Shown: positions 23,839 through 32,510, counted from the stretch's first letter. The stretch is 64,000 bases of DNA from Nitrospirota bacterium (GCA_021838585.1 JAKCDE010000004.1:62001-126000); one strand, 5' to 3'. Notes: generated by a model not told the origin, from the letters alone. Numbers and translations: made by a program.

Positions 23839-23962
23839 ACCCGATCCTTTTTTCGAAATTCGTCAGAAGGAGGCTTTCGTCTGGCGACGTTGAATCCCGA
23901 CGCTGATTTGGGGTATTCTTCCTCGTCTGATTCTTGAAAAAAAACACCCGATCAATTCCCTT

Positions 23963-24055
23963 GGAGAGGTGGCCGAGTGGTCGAAGGCGTCCGCCTGCTA
24001 AGCGGATGTAGGACCAAAAGTCCTACCCAGGGTTCAAATCCCTGCCTCTCCGCCA
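23963..24055 (+). tRNA. tRNA-Ser (anticodon GCU)
   Basis: This 93-nt class II tRNA has acceptor GGAGAGG paired with CCTCTCC, anticodon loop CTGCTAA in stem TCCGC/GCGGA, long variable arm and encoded CCA. A disrupted tyrosine integrase begins 112 nt downstream, so its 3' end is a likely former attachment site. Confidence 0.97.
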
Positions 24056-24167
24056 TATAATGATTTCTTGTATTCGCCTCAAAACACTTTCCTCTGAAAA
24101 TTGATTTCCTGGAACAATTTGGGACACTGAACCTCGAAGACAGCAATCTCTTCCAGGAGGTGTTTCC

Positions 24168-25135
24168 GTGGCGACGATCGACAAGCGGGACGACCTGCAA
24201 TGGCGGGCTCAGACAAGACGCAAGGGCTTTCCTGTCCAGCGAAAAACATTCAACACCAGAGCCGAAGCCTGGGCGGCCGTTGTCGAGTCGGAAATGGTCC
24301 GGGTTGTCTTTGTCTCCCGGTCCGAATCGGAATCGACCACGCTCAAAGACCCGCTGGACCGCTACAAACAGGAAATACTTCCGACGAAGAAAAGCCAACA
24401 TTCCATCCTGTCGCAAATCCGGCTCATTTCAGACCGTCTCGGGCAATATTCCCTTGCTGCGATCACCCCGTCCCTTCTTGCCAAATATCGCGACGAACGG
24501 GGGAAAGAAGTTGGTCCCCAATCCGTCAAGCACGATCTCTCCCTCCTGTCCCGTCTGTTCAATGTTGCGATCAAGAAATGGGGAATCGCTCTTCCCATGG
24601 GAAATCAATTTCGGCAGATCCGGATGCCAGAACTAACTTGAGGGCAGGGAGCGGCGGGGACTTCCGAAGAACTGGAAAAGGTAGCCGCGGTAGCCGGATC
24701 GAAAGAGTTCGGAGACCTGCTTCGATTTGCCATCGAATCGGGGATGAGAAGAGGAGAGATTGTTTTCATGAAATGGGAACAACTGGACCTCAAAAAACGA
24801 ACCCTTCGAATTCCCGAAACGAAAAATAACATTCCAAGGACTGTTCTCCTTTCTCGGGAAGCCCTCCGAATCCTCTCCGATCTCCCCAGGCGGATCGATG
24901 GATACGTATGGGGTTCAACCCCCGATTGGCTCTCTCATCTTTTCGCCAATTCTTGCAAAAAGCTGGGATTGAAGATCTTCGTTTCCACGATCTCCGGCAC
25001 GAGGCGACCAGCCGGTTCTTCGAGAAGGGGCTGAACACCATGCAAGTGGCCGCCATCACGGGACACAAGACCTTGCAGATGTTAAAAAGATATACTCATT
25101 TAAAAGCGGAGGATCTTGCGGAGTTGTTGAAGTAA
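24168..25135 (+). pseudogene. Tyrosine recombinase (integrase) relic
   Basis: GTG 24168 follows an AGGAGGT SD. The first part (156 codons) has an N-terminal arm-type domain and a core-binding domain (YKQEILPTKKSQHSILSQIRLISDRLG). It ends at an in-frame TGA at 24639-24641. The same frame then continues with the catalytic domain, including SGMRRGEIVFMKWEQLD (first Arg). A frameshift near 24910-24920, probably in the CCCCC run, moves the rest to another frame. That frame carries [13 protein letters not shown] and [18 protein letters not shown] (His, Arg, His, Tyr). All catalytic residues survive but are split over two lesions, so a functional product is unlikely. Its position next to tRNA-Ser(GCU) fits an integrated element whose remainder has been lost. 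Confidence 0.88.
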
Positions 25136-25174
25136 AGCCTTCCTTCCCGTTGAACTGGATCCAAGGAGAAAAGC

Positions 25175-25615
25175 ATGGCCTCATCGATCGAAGCAATCCA
25201 GAAGATCCTTCAGGAAACCGTCGCCCCGGGCTTCAGCGATATTCGGGAACGCCTGACTCGTGTCGAGCTTGAAATCAAGCGACTTGACGACAAGATAGAT
25301 AGTGGTCTTCTCCGAAAAGACGAGCGAATGACCCACCTCTCGTCCATGTGGACAATCTTCACACGTTTACAGGTGTGTCCCACAAGCCCCATGTCCACTC
25401 GTCGGAAATATGGGTTAAGATCAGCCCTAAAGACAGGGGCTTGCGCGGCGTGTTCGGTCAAGGAAGGAACAATCGGAGTAAGCCCCACCCCCGAAAAGTC
25501 CCTTGAAAACCTGGAAAAACGAAAATATCGTTCACAGATCCGGAGGATTCCCCAACGGAGTCCGGAGGGTGAACGACAAAAACCGGGTCTCATGAGAAAA
25601 AAGACGCGTCCATAA
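25175..25615 (+). CDS. Hypothetical protein, probably a rearranged fragment
   Basis: This is a 146-aa frame with an AAGGAGAA SD. Residues 1-52 (PGFSDIRERLTRVELEIKRLDDKIDSGLLRKDERM) look like the coiled-coil start of a small accessory protein often found near integrases. After that, composition changes abruptly (Cys/Ser/Arg-rich, no structure), suggesting a deletion junction near 25330. It lies just downstream of the integrase relic. Only the first third is credible as inherited coding sequence. Confidence 0.4.
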   Translation: MASSIEAIQKILQETVAPGFSDIRERLTRVELEIKRLDDKIDSGLLRKDERMTHLSSMWTIFTRLQVCPTSPMSTRRKYGLRSALKTGACAACSVKEGTIGVSPTPEKSLENLEKRKYRSQIRRIPQRSPEGERQKPGLMRKKTRP

Positions 25616-25681
25616 ACGCCGGTTCTTGCCAGCAGTCCAAATATTCCCGGGATATTCGATCAGGAGAAGGCCCTTACGGGA

Positions 25682-26740
25682 TCAGACCGTGATCTCATTT
25701 CCAAAGACAGTGGTCTTGTTCCTCCCGAGCGCCTTCGAGGTATAGAGGGCCTTGTCCGCCCGCTCCATCATGGCATTCCAGTCTGGACCAAAGCGCGCGC
25801 CATCGACACCGATCGAGATTGTCATGACCCCCATCTTCTGACGTTTTGTCACATTCGTGATCTCGATCTTTTCGACGGCCTTCCGGATTTTTTCGGCCAC
25901 TCCGAATCCCTCATCCGAAGATGCTCCGGGAAGGAGTAGGGCAAACTCCTCGCCTCCGACGCGGGCGGCCAGATCTCCCGGGCTTCTGACACACATTTTG
26001 AGTATCCTGGAGACAGCCACGATCGCCTTGTCTCCGACCATGTGTCCATGAGTATCGTTGATCGTCTTGAAATGGTCGATATCGAGCATCAAAACCGCCA
26101 TCTCCTTCCCGGTGTGCCGCCCATCCGACAACAGTTCTTCCATCCTCGCATTAAGTCCCCGTCTGTTGAGAAGTTCCGTCAACGGGTCGATCAACGCCTC
26201 TGCCCGGGCCGTCCGGAGCTCCCGCTGCAGGATTTCAATTTTCTTCTGGCTCTCAGAGAGGTCGTGGCTCAGGCTGGCTGAACTTTCCTTGATGGAATGG
26301 GTGTCCCTGAGGACGGCTTCGATCAGAGCCTTGAGCTTCGGCTCGTCCATTCCGTTTTTCTGGAGTGAAGCACCATAGGACTCCATCCCTTTCTGGACTC
26401 GCTCGGCTTCATGTGTTGTGGACAACGTTGAATGGGAAAGCTTTTCCAGCAACTCCTGGATTTCCTTCGTGAGCGAATCCCGATGGTCGTTCAGAGGAAG
26501 GACATATTCCGGCGCCACATATCTGAGAAAAAGATTCTCCACATCCTTGTCCGAAGGGAGGATCCCGGATTTGACGAGGGTGTCGAGGGCATCCGAGAGC
26601 CCCGGATTGATTCCTGACACATATTCGTAAACCACCGCATAATGAATCGGAGTGAAGGAAAATCCCAACTCCGTCATCCGCTGCAGGACAAGGCGGAAAA
26701 TTTCGGCACTGGATATCTTGCTTTCTGGATATCGAAGCAT
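25682..26740 (-). CDS. Diguanylate cyclase (GGDEF domain)
   Basis: This 352-aa cytoplasmic protein has an N-terminal helical domain (SSAEIFRLVLQRMTELGFSFTPIHYAVVYEYVSG). A coiled-coil linker follows (SHDLSESQKKIEILQRELRTARAEALIDPLTELLNRRGL), then a GGDEF domain with intact active site GGEEF at about 262-266 plus LMLDIDHFKTINDTHGH. The upstream inhibitory I-site is RSPGD (one residue too many for RxxD), so product inhibition may be absent. Start 26740 (MLRYPESK) has GGGAG 5 nt upstream; the longer frame is Cys/His-rich and unsupported. It makes c-di-GMP for biofilm or motility control. Confidence 0.93.
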   Translation of the reverse strand: MLRYPESKISSAEIFRLVLQRMTELGFSFTPIHYAVVYEYVSGINPGLSDALDTLVKSGILPSDKDVENLFLRYVAPEYVLPLNDHRDSLTKEIQELLEKLSHSTLSTTHEAERVQKGMESYGASLQKNGMDEPKLKALIEAVLRDTHSIKESSASLSHDLSESQKKIEILQRELRTARAEALIDPLTELLNRRGLNARMEELLSDGRHTGKEMAVLMLDIDHFKTINDTHGHMVGDKAIVAVSRILKMCVRSPGDLAARVGGEEFALLLPGASSDEGFGVAEKIRKAVEKIEITNVTKRQKMGVMTISIGVDGARFGPDWNAMMERADKALYTSKALGRNKTTVFGNEITV

Positions 26741-26931
26741 GATCGCTCCCATCACGCCATAGGTCCGATGATTCCCGCAATAACACTTGAATGTGCATTC
26801 TAGCATAAGGTGACGATGATCACATCTCAAAAATGGTGGGATACTGGACCAGGGAGCTCAGAATCGGGATAATCTAGCAGACAACTGATTGTCACATCTT
26901 TCTGGTTTTCCCGGACAATTCCGCTTTCATC

Positions 26932-28205
26932 TAGGAGAATGAAACATTAAAATATTTACATATTATCTAATCCCTGCTACGGTCTCCTGTGGGATTTATT
27001 CTGATACACTCACAGGATCGAGGAGGGAGAGATGCCACGTACCTCAGCGCGGGCTCCGCTGGTTCTGAAACCGGAAGAGAGGAAACAACTGGTTCAGTTG
27101 TCCCAGTCTCGAACGGCCCCCGGACGAGAGATCGAACGGGCCAACATCCTGTTGCGCTATGCCGACGGGATAACGATCCAGGCGATTCATCGGGAGCTTG
27201 GCCTGTCCCGTCCCACCATTTACAAATGTATCGACAAGGCCCTGGCGGCCGGGGTGGCCGTGGGTCTTCGTGACAAGCATCACCGGCCCAAGGCTCCGGA
27301 GATCACGGAGGAGGCCAAAAGCTGGGTCGTGAGCTTGGCCTGCACCAAACCCAAGGACCACGGACTGGCGGCTGAACTGTGGACCCTGTCAGCCTTGGCC
27401 GCCTTTATTCACGAAAGAGCGGAGGCGGCGGGGTTCCCGAGGCTGTCCAAAATTCCGAGGATGACGGTCTGGAGAATTCTCGATGCCGCCAACATCAAGC
27501 CTCACCGGATCCGGTACGACCTGGAAAAGAGAGATCCGGACTTCGACCGGAAGATGGCCGAAGTTCTGATGGTCTACCAGGAGGTCAACCTGAGAAACGC
27601 CACCTCTCCCACGCCCGAGGGAGAGGCGACCCCGGTCATCACGGTGAGCGTCGACGAAAAGCCGGGAATTCAGGCGCTGGGAACCACCGCTCCGGATCTT
27701 CCCCCTGTCCCGGGAAAGCATGCGTCGTTCGGACGGGATCACGAATACGTGCGTCATGGAACGGTCTCCATTCTGGCCGCGCTGGATCTTCATACCGGCG
27801 AAGTGATCGCCAATGTCGAAGACCGTCATCGAAGCCAGGAGTTCGTTGCCCTTCTCAAGCGCCTGGACGATCATTATCCCAAGGAGGCGGTGATCCGGGT
27901 GGTTCTGGACAACCACTCGGCCCACATCTCCCGGGAAACCATGGCGTATCTCTCGACCAGACCCAACCGCTTTGTCTATGTCCATACGCCCAAGCACGGG
28001 TCGTGGCTTAACCTTGTGGAAACAGCCTTCTCGAAAATGGCCCGCACCTTTCTCCGGCATATTCGGGTCTCCTCAAAGAAGGAACTCAAGGAGCGCATTC
28101 TGAAAGGAATCGACGAATGGAACGCAAACCCGGTGCTCTTCCGATGGAGCAATTTCGATCTCGGGTTGATATAAATTGTAAACCTATTTACGTTACAAAC
28201 TACTA
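26932..28205 (+). mobile_element. IS630-family insertion sequence
   Basis: Ends are inferred from imperfect terminal inverted repeats. About 24 of 35 positions match between the left end starting at TA 26932 and the reverse complement of the right end finishing at TA 28205. The flanking TA dinucleotides fit the TA target duplication of IS630/Tc1 elements. It is about 1.27 kb and carries one transposase. The right end lies against the SD of mscS. Confidence 0.75.
27032..28174 (+). CDS. IS630-family transposase (DDE)
   Basis: This 380-aa intact transposase has an N-terminal HTH (ILLRYADGITIQAIHRELGLSRPTIYKCI, about 39-67) and a DDE triad at Asp208 (VSVDEKPGIQ), Asp293 (VLDNHSAH) and Glu330 (HGSWLNLVETAFSKM). 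A GGAGGGAG SD precedes ATG 27032. There are no stops or frameshifts, so it may be active. Confidence 0.95.
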   Translation: MPRTSARAPLVLKPEERKQLVQLSQSRTAPGREIERANILLRYADGITIQAIHRELGLSRPTIYKCIDKALAAGVAVGLRDKHHRPKAPEITEEAKSWVVSLACTKPKDHGLAAELWTLSALAAFIHERAEAAGFPRLSKIPRMTVWRILDAANIKPHRIRYDLEKRDPDFDRKMAEVLMVYQEVNLRNATSPTPEGEATPVITVSVDEKPGIQALGTTAPDLPPVPGKHASFGRDHEYVRHGTVSILAALDLHTGEVIANVEDRHRSQEFVALLKRLDDHYPKEAVIRVVLDNHSAHISRETMAYLSTRPNRFVYVHTPKHGSWLNLVETAFSKMARTFLRHIRVSSKKELKERILKGIDEWNANPVLFRWSNFDLGLI

Positions 28206-28231
28206 GGAGGATTCCCATCTTTTCACTCGGA

Positions 28232-29161
28232 GTGGTCAGCCATCTGTCCAGACATTCCAGCATGAACGACAAATCCGGCTGGGATATCGTTCTCTTTCAT
28301 CTGGGAAAAACGCCGGTCTCCATTGCCGGCCTCATCGACTTTTCTTTTATCGTTCTTCTCGGCTTCATCCTTCGACATTTTCTCAAGAGGACCCTGGCCG
28401 CCAGGGCCCAGACCCAGTCCTCGCCACAAACGCGCCACATGATGGGTCTTCTGTCGACCCTTGCCGCCAATCTCGTCTTCGCCCTGTTCATCGTCATCGC
28501 TCTCGACAACCTCGGCGTCCGGCTTTCTTTTCTTGGAGGCACTCTTGGCGTCCTGGGCATCGGGATCGGGATCGGCCTTCAGAATCTCGCCGCGAACATG
28601 ATCGGACTGGTCGTCATCCTCCTTGAAAAATCCATCCAGATCGGCGATCTGATCGAAATCGACGGAGTACTCGGGACGGTCGTCGAAATCAAGGGGCGAT
28701 CGACGACCGTCATGAGCCGCGACAACATCGCCATCATCATTCCCAATGCCCATCTGATCTCCAACAAGGTCATTAACTGGAGCCACAGGGACCCCAAGAC
28801 CCGCATGCATCTGAAAGTCGGAATCGGGATGGATCCAGCACTCCTCGACAAGGCTGTCGACATTCTTCGAACGCTGGCACTTTCCCATCCCGACATTCTG
28901 CCGGACCCGCCACCAGCGGTCTGGTTCACCGAATTCGGCGCATCATCCTTCAACCTCGAACTCGTTTACTGGATCAACGACGTAACCCTCCGCCACACCA
29001 CCCTCTCCGACCTCAACTTCAGGATCGCAAGAGAGTTCCAGGCTGCGGGAATCGATCTTCCCTATCCGCACAACGTCGTGATCTTTTCACACGGACCAGA
29101 CGCCGCAGGCGGCCCTTCCCCGCCATCACCTATTGCGCCCGGAACCCCTGCGGGGGGATAA
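28232..29161 (+). CDS. Mechanosensitive channel, MscS family
   Basis: This 309-aa protein has two or three N-terminal membrane helices, the pore helix LGIGIGIGLQNLAANMIGLVVILLEKSIQIGDLIEIDG and the beta domain with GTVVEIKGRSTTVMSRDNIAIIIPNAHL. It opens on membrane tension to release solutes during hypo-osmotic shock. The start is uncertain. GTG 28232 has GGAG directly against it, whereas the strong AGGAGG at 28205-28210 points to an ATC codon at 28217. An IS630 element ends at that SD, so the native promoter has been displaced. Its stop overlaps the following DsrE-like ATG by one base. Confidence 0.9.
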   Translation: MVSHLSRHSSMNDKSGWDIVLFHLGKTPVSIAGLIDFSFIVLLGFILRHFLKRTLAARAQTQSSPQTRHMMGLLSTLAANLVFALFIVIALDNLGVRLSFLGGTLGVLGIGIGIGLQNLAANMIGLVVILLEKSIQIGDLIEIDGVLGTVVEIKGRSTTVMSRDNIAIIIPNAHLISNKVINWSHRDPKTRMHLKVGIGMDPALLDKAVDILRTLALSHPDILPDPPPAVWFTEFGASSFNLELVYWINDVTLRHTTLSDLNFRIAREFQAAGIDLPYPHNVVIFSHGPDAAGGPSPPSPIAPGTPAGG

Positions 29162-29472
29162 TGGATTCCATGAAAATAGGAATCCTCCTCTCGACCCATC
29201 CAGAAAAACAGGACGGAGAGCCCGTCCGTATGATTGCGGAAGCAGCTCTCGCCTCGGGCGACGATGTTTACCTCTATCTTCTCGACGAGGGGGCCCGCTT
29301 CCTCGCGCATCCGTGGGTTCACGAACTTGTCGACCGGGGAGCGTCGGTCTATACCTGCGCCTACGCGGCCCAAAACCGTAAAATTCCGGATCCTGGAAAA
29401 ACGACATTTTGCGGACTGGTGGTTCTGACCCAGGTTATCGAGGGGTGCGACCGATTTCTGGCTTTTGCCTGA
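29161..29472 (+). CDS. DsrE/TusD-like sulfur relay protein
   Basis: This 103-aa DsrE-fold protein has KIGILLSTHPEKQDGEPVRMIAEAAL, then VYLYLLDEGARFL and VYTCAYAAQNRKI. The cysteine of VYTC lies at the position of the TusD persulfide-carrying Cys. It overlaps the mscS stop by one base and is followed by TusC- and TusB-like genes, giving a DsrEFH-type order. The partner TusE is not present in the window. Confidence 0.72.
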   Translation: MDSMKIGILLSTHPEKQDGEPVRMIAEAALASGDDVYLYLLDEGARFLAHPWVHELVDRGASVYTCAYAAQNRKIPDPGKTTFCGLVVLTQVIEGCDRFLAFA

Positions 29473-29482
29473 AAGGATTTTT

Positions 29483-29833
29483 GTGGCTTCTTCACACAGG
29501 ACCCTTCTCATGATCAAGGCCGATCCGGCCAATGACCCTCGCCCGGCAGAGGCGGTCCGTTCGGCTCTTGGCCTGATCGCAGGAGAGATACCCGTCACCG
29601 TCTACCTTTTCAGGGAGGCCCACGCCCTTCTCCTGTCCTCCCAGGATGAACTTCTCGACCTTGAGGACGGAGAAGTCCTCCACCGGTTTCTCAAAACATT
29701 TTTCGACATGGCAGCAGAGATCTTTTACGAACCCTTCGCGTCGCCGCCACCCGGGGGAATCCGGGGGAAAGCACTGCCCCCAAAGGATCTGGGGCGGATG
29801 ATTCCAAGCTTCGATCATACGATCTTTTTTTAG
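29483..29833 (+). CDS. DsrF/TusC-like protein
   Basis: This 116-aa protein has DsrE-fold features (LLMIKADPANDPRPAEAVRSALGLIAGEIPVTVYLFREAHALL) and ends DHTIFF, like TusC. No cysteine is present, consistent with a structural role in the hetero-hexamer. GTG 29483 has AAAGGA upstream; a TTG at 29465 would overlap the previous gene. Confidence 0.65.
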   Translation: MASSHRTLLMIKADPANDPRPAEAVRSALGLIAGEIPVTVYLFREAHALLLSSQDELLDLEDGEVLHRFLKTFFDMAAEIFYEPFASPPPGGIRGKALPPKDLGRMIPSFDHTIFF

Positions 29834-29843
29834 GACGGACAGC

Positions 29844-30095
29844 ATGCTCATCCTCATCCGGCAAGATCCGGACTCCCGCCTCCGGGAAGTCATCACCTCG
29901 ATCGAGGAAGAAAGTCCCGGCTCGTTACTCGTCTATCTGAAGGGGACCGGCCTTTCCGGCCCGACCTCACCCCCCCTGGTCCTGCCGGACCGGACTTTTT
30001 CCATTTCAGCATCCATTCCAGGTGTTTCGCAGATCGATTCCAAGGCCCTTCTCGACCTGGTTCACGACAATGAGCGCATTCTCGTTCTTCCCTGA
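29844..30095 (+). CDS. DsrH/TusB-like protein
   Basis: This 83-aa protein begins LILIRQDPDSRL and ends DLVHDNERILVLP, the short DsrH/TusB layout. It contains no cysteine. The assignment rests mainly on position as the third gene of the trio, 10 nt after the TusC-like gene. Confidence 0.6.
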   Translation: MLILIRQDPDSRLREVITSIEEESPGSLLVYLKGTGLSGPTSPPLVLPDRTFSISASIPGVSQIDSKALLDLVHDNERILVLP

Positions 30096-30148
30096 TCCTT
30101 TTCTCCCCGGAAGAGACGTCGTTCATTTTTTCATCCTCCCCAACCCCC

Positions 30149-30177
30149 TTGTTTTCCACTGCACCTGACGGTATGAT
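30149..30177 (+). promoter_or_regulatory. Promoter for tRNA-Ser(GGA)
   Basis: TTGTTT (30149-30154), 17-nt spacer and TATGAT (30172-30177) lie 33 nt before the tRNA. The SRP RNA 34 nt further on may share this transcript. Confidence 0.6.
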
Positions 30178-30209
30178 TGTCGGATGTTCCGCATTTGATC
30201 GCCTTGCGT

Positions 30210-30302
30210 GGAGAGATGTCCGAGCGGCCGAAGGAGCACGACTGGAAATCGTGTAGGTGCCTAAGAAGTGCCTCGGGGGTTCGAATCCCCCTCTCTCCGC
30301 CA
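30210..30302 (+). tRNA. tRNA-Ser (anticodon GGA)
   Basis: This 93-nt class II tRNA has acceptor GGAGAGA paired with TCTCTCC, anticodon loop CTGGAAA in stem CACGA/TCGTG, a long variable arm, GTTCGAATC and CCA. It completes the set of four serine isoacceptors within 11 kb. Confidence 0.97.
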
Positions 30303-30335
30303 TTTGACAAGGTGAATTCGCGAGAGCGGACCGAT

Positions 30336-30440
30336 GGGCCCCCAGGCTCCGGGCAACGAGTTCCCGCAAACCCCGCCAGGTCCGGAAGGAAGCAACGGTA
30401 GCGGTGCATCGCGTGTGCCCCGGATTCCCCTGGGGTCCCT
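30336..30440 (+). ncRNA. ffs: Signal recognition particle RNA (4.5S, bacterial small type)
   Basis: The conserved apical domain is present: CCAGGTCCGGAAGGAAGCA, followed on the 3' side by GTGTGCCCCGGA. Terminal strands GGGCCCCCAGG and CCTGGGGTCCC pair to close the rod. It binds Ffh for co-translational targeting. It lies between tRNA-Ser(GGA) and dnaX, a common bacterial arrangement. Exact ends are approximate. Confidence 0.93.
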
Positions 30441-30498
30441 TCGGTCTCCTTTCCCGAAGCCTCCTGCACTTTTCGAATATCTTCTGCATGGAGCTCCC

Positions 30499-32181
30499 AT
30501 GTCCAAGTTCAAATCCCTGGCCCGCATCTACCGCCCCCAGACCTTTTCCGACCTCGTCGGCCAGGACGCTGTCGTCAGGGCCCTTTCCCGGGGTTTTTCC
30601 GACGGAGCCCTCACCCAAGCCTACCTTTTTTCCGGAGAGAGAGGCGTCGGCAAAACGACCGTCGCCCGAATCCTTGCCAAGTCGATCAACTGCGCCTCAG
30701 GACCGACCGCAACACCCTGTCTCGCCTGCTCCTCCTGCCTCGAGATCGCAGAAGGCCGCTCCCCCGACGTTCTGGAGATGGACGGAGCCTCCCACACCAG
30801 CGTGGAAGACGTTCGGACCATTCGGGAGGGACTCCGGTACAGTCCTCTGGCCGGAAGGGCCCGCATCATCATCATCGACGAAGTCCACATGCTCTCGACC
30901 TCCGCCTTCAACGCCCTCCTGAAGACGCTCGAAGAGCCTCCTCCCCACGTGGTCTTCATCCTGGCGACCACGGAGGCCCACAAGATACCGGACACGGTTC
31001 TCTCCCGGTGCCAGCACTTTCGCTTCCGGTTGCTGACCCTTCCGGAAATCTCGGGCCGCATCGCCCAGATCGCCCTGAAGGAGGGGCTGTCGCTCGACCC
31101 GACCGTGATCGCCATGGTCGCCCGCTCTGCGGAAGGGAGCATGCGGGACGCCCTCTCCCTCCTCGACCAGATTCTCCGGCTCGGAGGATCGGACCTGACT
31201 CCCTCCGGGGTGGCCGAGCTCTTGGGCGTCACCGATCAGGCACTGGAAGAATCGCTCCTTTCATCACTTCTTTCCGGAGATCTGTCGGCAACGCTCCGAA
31301 CGGCCAGGACCGTTCTCGAAGCCGGCATCGACCCCCGGGCGCAGGTGCGCAATCTCTCCAGACTGTTTCGGGACATCCTTCACAGCCTTCTCGAAGGAAC
31401 GCCTCTTGACGGGCCCCGCTATGGATGGACGCCCGAATCCGCGGCCAGGATCGCCGCACTCCCCCCGTCCAATGCGTTTTTCCTCGAACAGGTTCTCTCC
31501 GTCCTTGTCCGCGGAGAGGACGACCTGAGGCGCTCCCCGCAACCTGCCATTACCTTTGAGCTCCTCCTCGCACGAATCTGCCATCTGAAGGAAGTCCTTC
31601 CCCTGCCAGAAATCCTGGCCTGCCTGCTCGCGCCGTCCGCCCCGTCCCTCCGAAGTCAACCGCTTCCGGAGCCGTCCTGGACCCGCCCTGCGCGGCCGGC
31701 AGGGCCCGCCGCCCGACAGGAGGCTCCATCGTCCCCGCCGCCCCAAGCATCCGGACAGACTTTGTCCCGAACGCCCCCGCCCGCCTCCGAACAAGCCGGT
31801 CCACTGGACCTTCGAATCCCCTCCGACTGGGGAAGGGCTCTGGCCCGTCTTCCTCAGGAAATCCGCACGCTCATTGAGTCCGCCCGTCTCGCACGCTTCG
31901 AGCAAGGAACACTGGTTCTCGACACGGGCAATTCCTTCTTCAACAACCGGATCGCATCCAACCGCGATGCCCTGGCCCGTGCCCTCTCCGAAGCGGTCCA
32001 GTCCCCCGCGCCCCTCCGGATCGAAGTCCCGATTCCCGGATCGGGAGGAGACGGAGTGGGGAGCAAGACCCTCCCGCCCCCTCCTCTCGTTTCCGAAGCC
32101 GCCACGCTCTTCGGATCGGAAGTCATCGGCGTTCGTTCAGGAAAAACCCAAACGGAGCACAAACAAGGAGATCGGACCTGA
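30499..32181 (+). CDS. dnaX: DNA polymerase III subunit tau (gamma/tau)
   Basis: This 560-aa clamp-loader ATPase has Walker A GERGVGKT (47-54), zinc cysteines C65/C74/C77/C80, Walker B IIDEVHML and sensor FILATTEAHKIP, then SRCQHFRF. ATG 30499 (MSKFKSLARIYRPQTF) matches the family N-terminus and has GGAG upstream. A longer frame starting at 30334 would run through the SRP RNA and is rejected. A Pro/Ala-rich linker (about 390-440) precedes a C-terminal domain. No A-rich slippery heptamer was seen, so a frameshifted gamma form is not indicated. Its stop touches ybaB. Confidence 0.97.
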   Translation: MSKFKSLARIYRPQTFSDLVGQDAVVRALSRGFSDGALTQAYLFSGERGVGKTTVARILAKSINCASGPTATPCLACSSCLEIAEGRSPDVLEMDGASHTSVEDVRTIREGLRYSPLAGRARIIIIDEVHMLSTSAFNALLKTLEEPPPHVVFILATTEAHKIPDTVLSRCQHFRFRLLTLPEISGRIAQIALKEGLSLDPTVIAMVARSAEGSMRDALSLLDQILRLGGSDLTPSGVAELLGVTDQALEESLLSSLLSGDLSATLRTARTVLEAGIDPRAQVRNLSRLFRDILHSLLEGTPLDGPRYGWTPESAARIAALPPSNAFFLEQVLSVLVRGEDDLRRSPQPAITFELLLARICHLKEVLPLPEILACLLAPSAPSLRSQPLPEPSWTRPARPAGPAARQEAPSSPPPQASGQTLSRTPPPASEQAGPLDLRIPSDWGRALARLPQEIRTLIESARLARFEQGTLVLDTGNSFFNNRIASNRDALARALSEAVQSPAPLRIEVPIPGSGGDGVGSKTLPPPPLVSEAATLFGSEVIGVRSGKTQTEHKQGDRT

Positions 32182-32510
32182 TGTTTGGACAGGATTTTCT
32201 CAAAAAAGCCCAGGAAATGCAGGAAAAGATGGCCAGGATGCAGCAGGAGATGGGTTTGTTGACTGTGACCGGAACCGCCGGAGGTCACCTCGTCACCGTC
32301 ACCATGGACGGACACAATATCGTCCAGTCCGTCCGGATCGCTCCCGACCTCTTCAAACATGAAGACCCCTCCATGGTCGAGGATCTGGTGGCGGCGGCGA
32401 CGAATGACGCGACTCAAAAGGTCCGGCTCGCGGCGGCGAAGGCCATGGAAGAGATCACGGGCTTCCCCGGGGGCAACCCTCCGGGAGGGATCGGGATCCC
32501 CGGCCTCTGA
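32181..32510 (+). CDS. ybaB: Nucleoid-associated protein YbaB/EbfC
   Basis: This 109-aa DNA-binding protein has an N-terminal coiled coil (FLKKAQEMQEKMARMQQEM) and TGTAGGHLVTVTMDGHNIVQSVRIAPDL. It overlaps the dnaX stop by one base and the recR start by one base, the classic dnaX-ybaB-recR order. The C-terminus is Gly/Pro-rich. Confidence 0.95.
   Translation: MFGQDFLKKAQEMQEKMARMQQEMGLLTVTGTAGGHLVTVTMDGHNIVQSVRIAPDLFKHEDPSMVEDLVAAATNDATQKVRLAAAKAMEEITGFPGGNPPGGIGIPGL

Noticed and set aside
25210..25593. Minus-strand 127-aa frame in the integrase-flanking region
   Set aside because: It is Ser/Arg-rich without an SD or recognisable motif and overlaps the more credible plus-strand coiled-coil start.
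24056..26740. Direct repeat of the tRNA-Ser(GCU) 3' end marking an attR site
   Set aside because: I could not find a copy of the tRNA 3' segment downstream of the integrase relic within the window.
30334..30498. Upstream extension of dnaX
   Set aside because: The stretch encodes SRP RNA and its 3' flank; the family N-terminus MSKFKSLARIYRPQTF begins at 30499.
30499..32181. Programmed frameshift in dnaX giving gamma
   Set aside because: No A AAA AAG-type slippery heptamer was seen in the gene.
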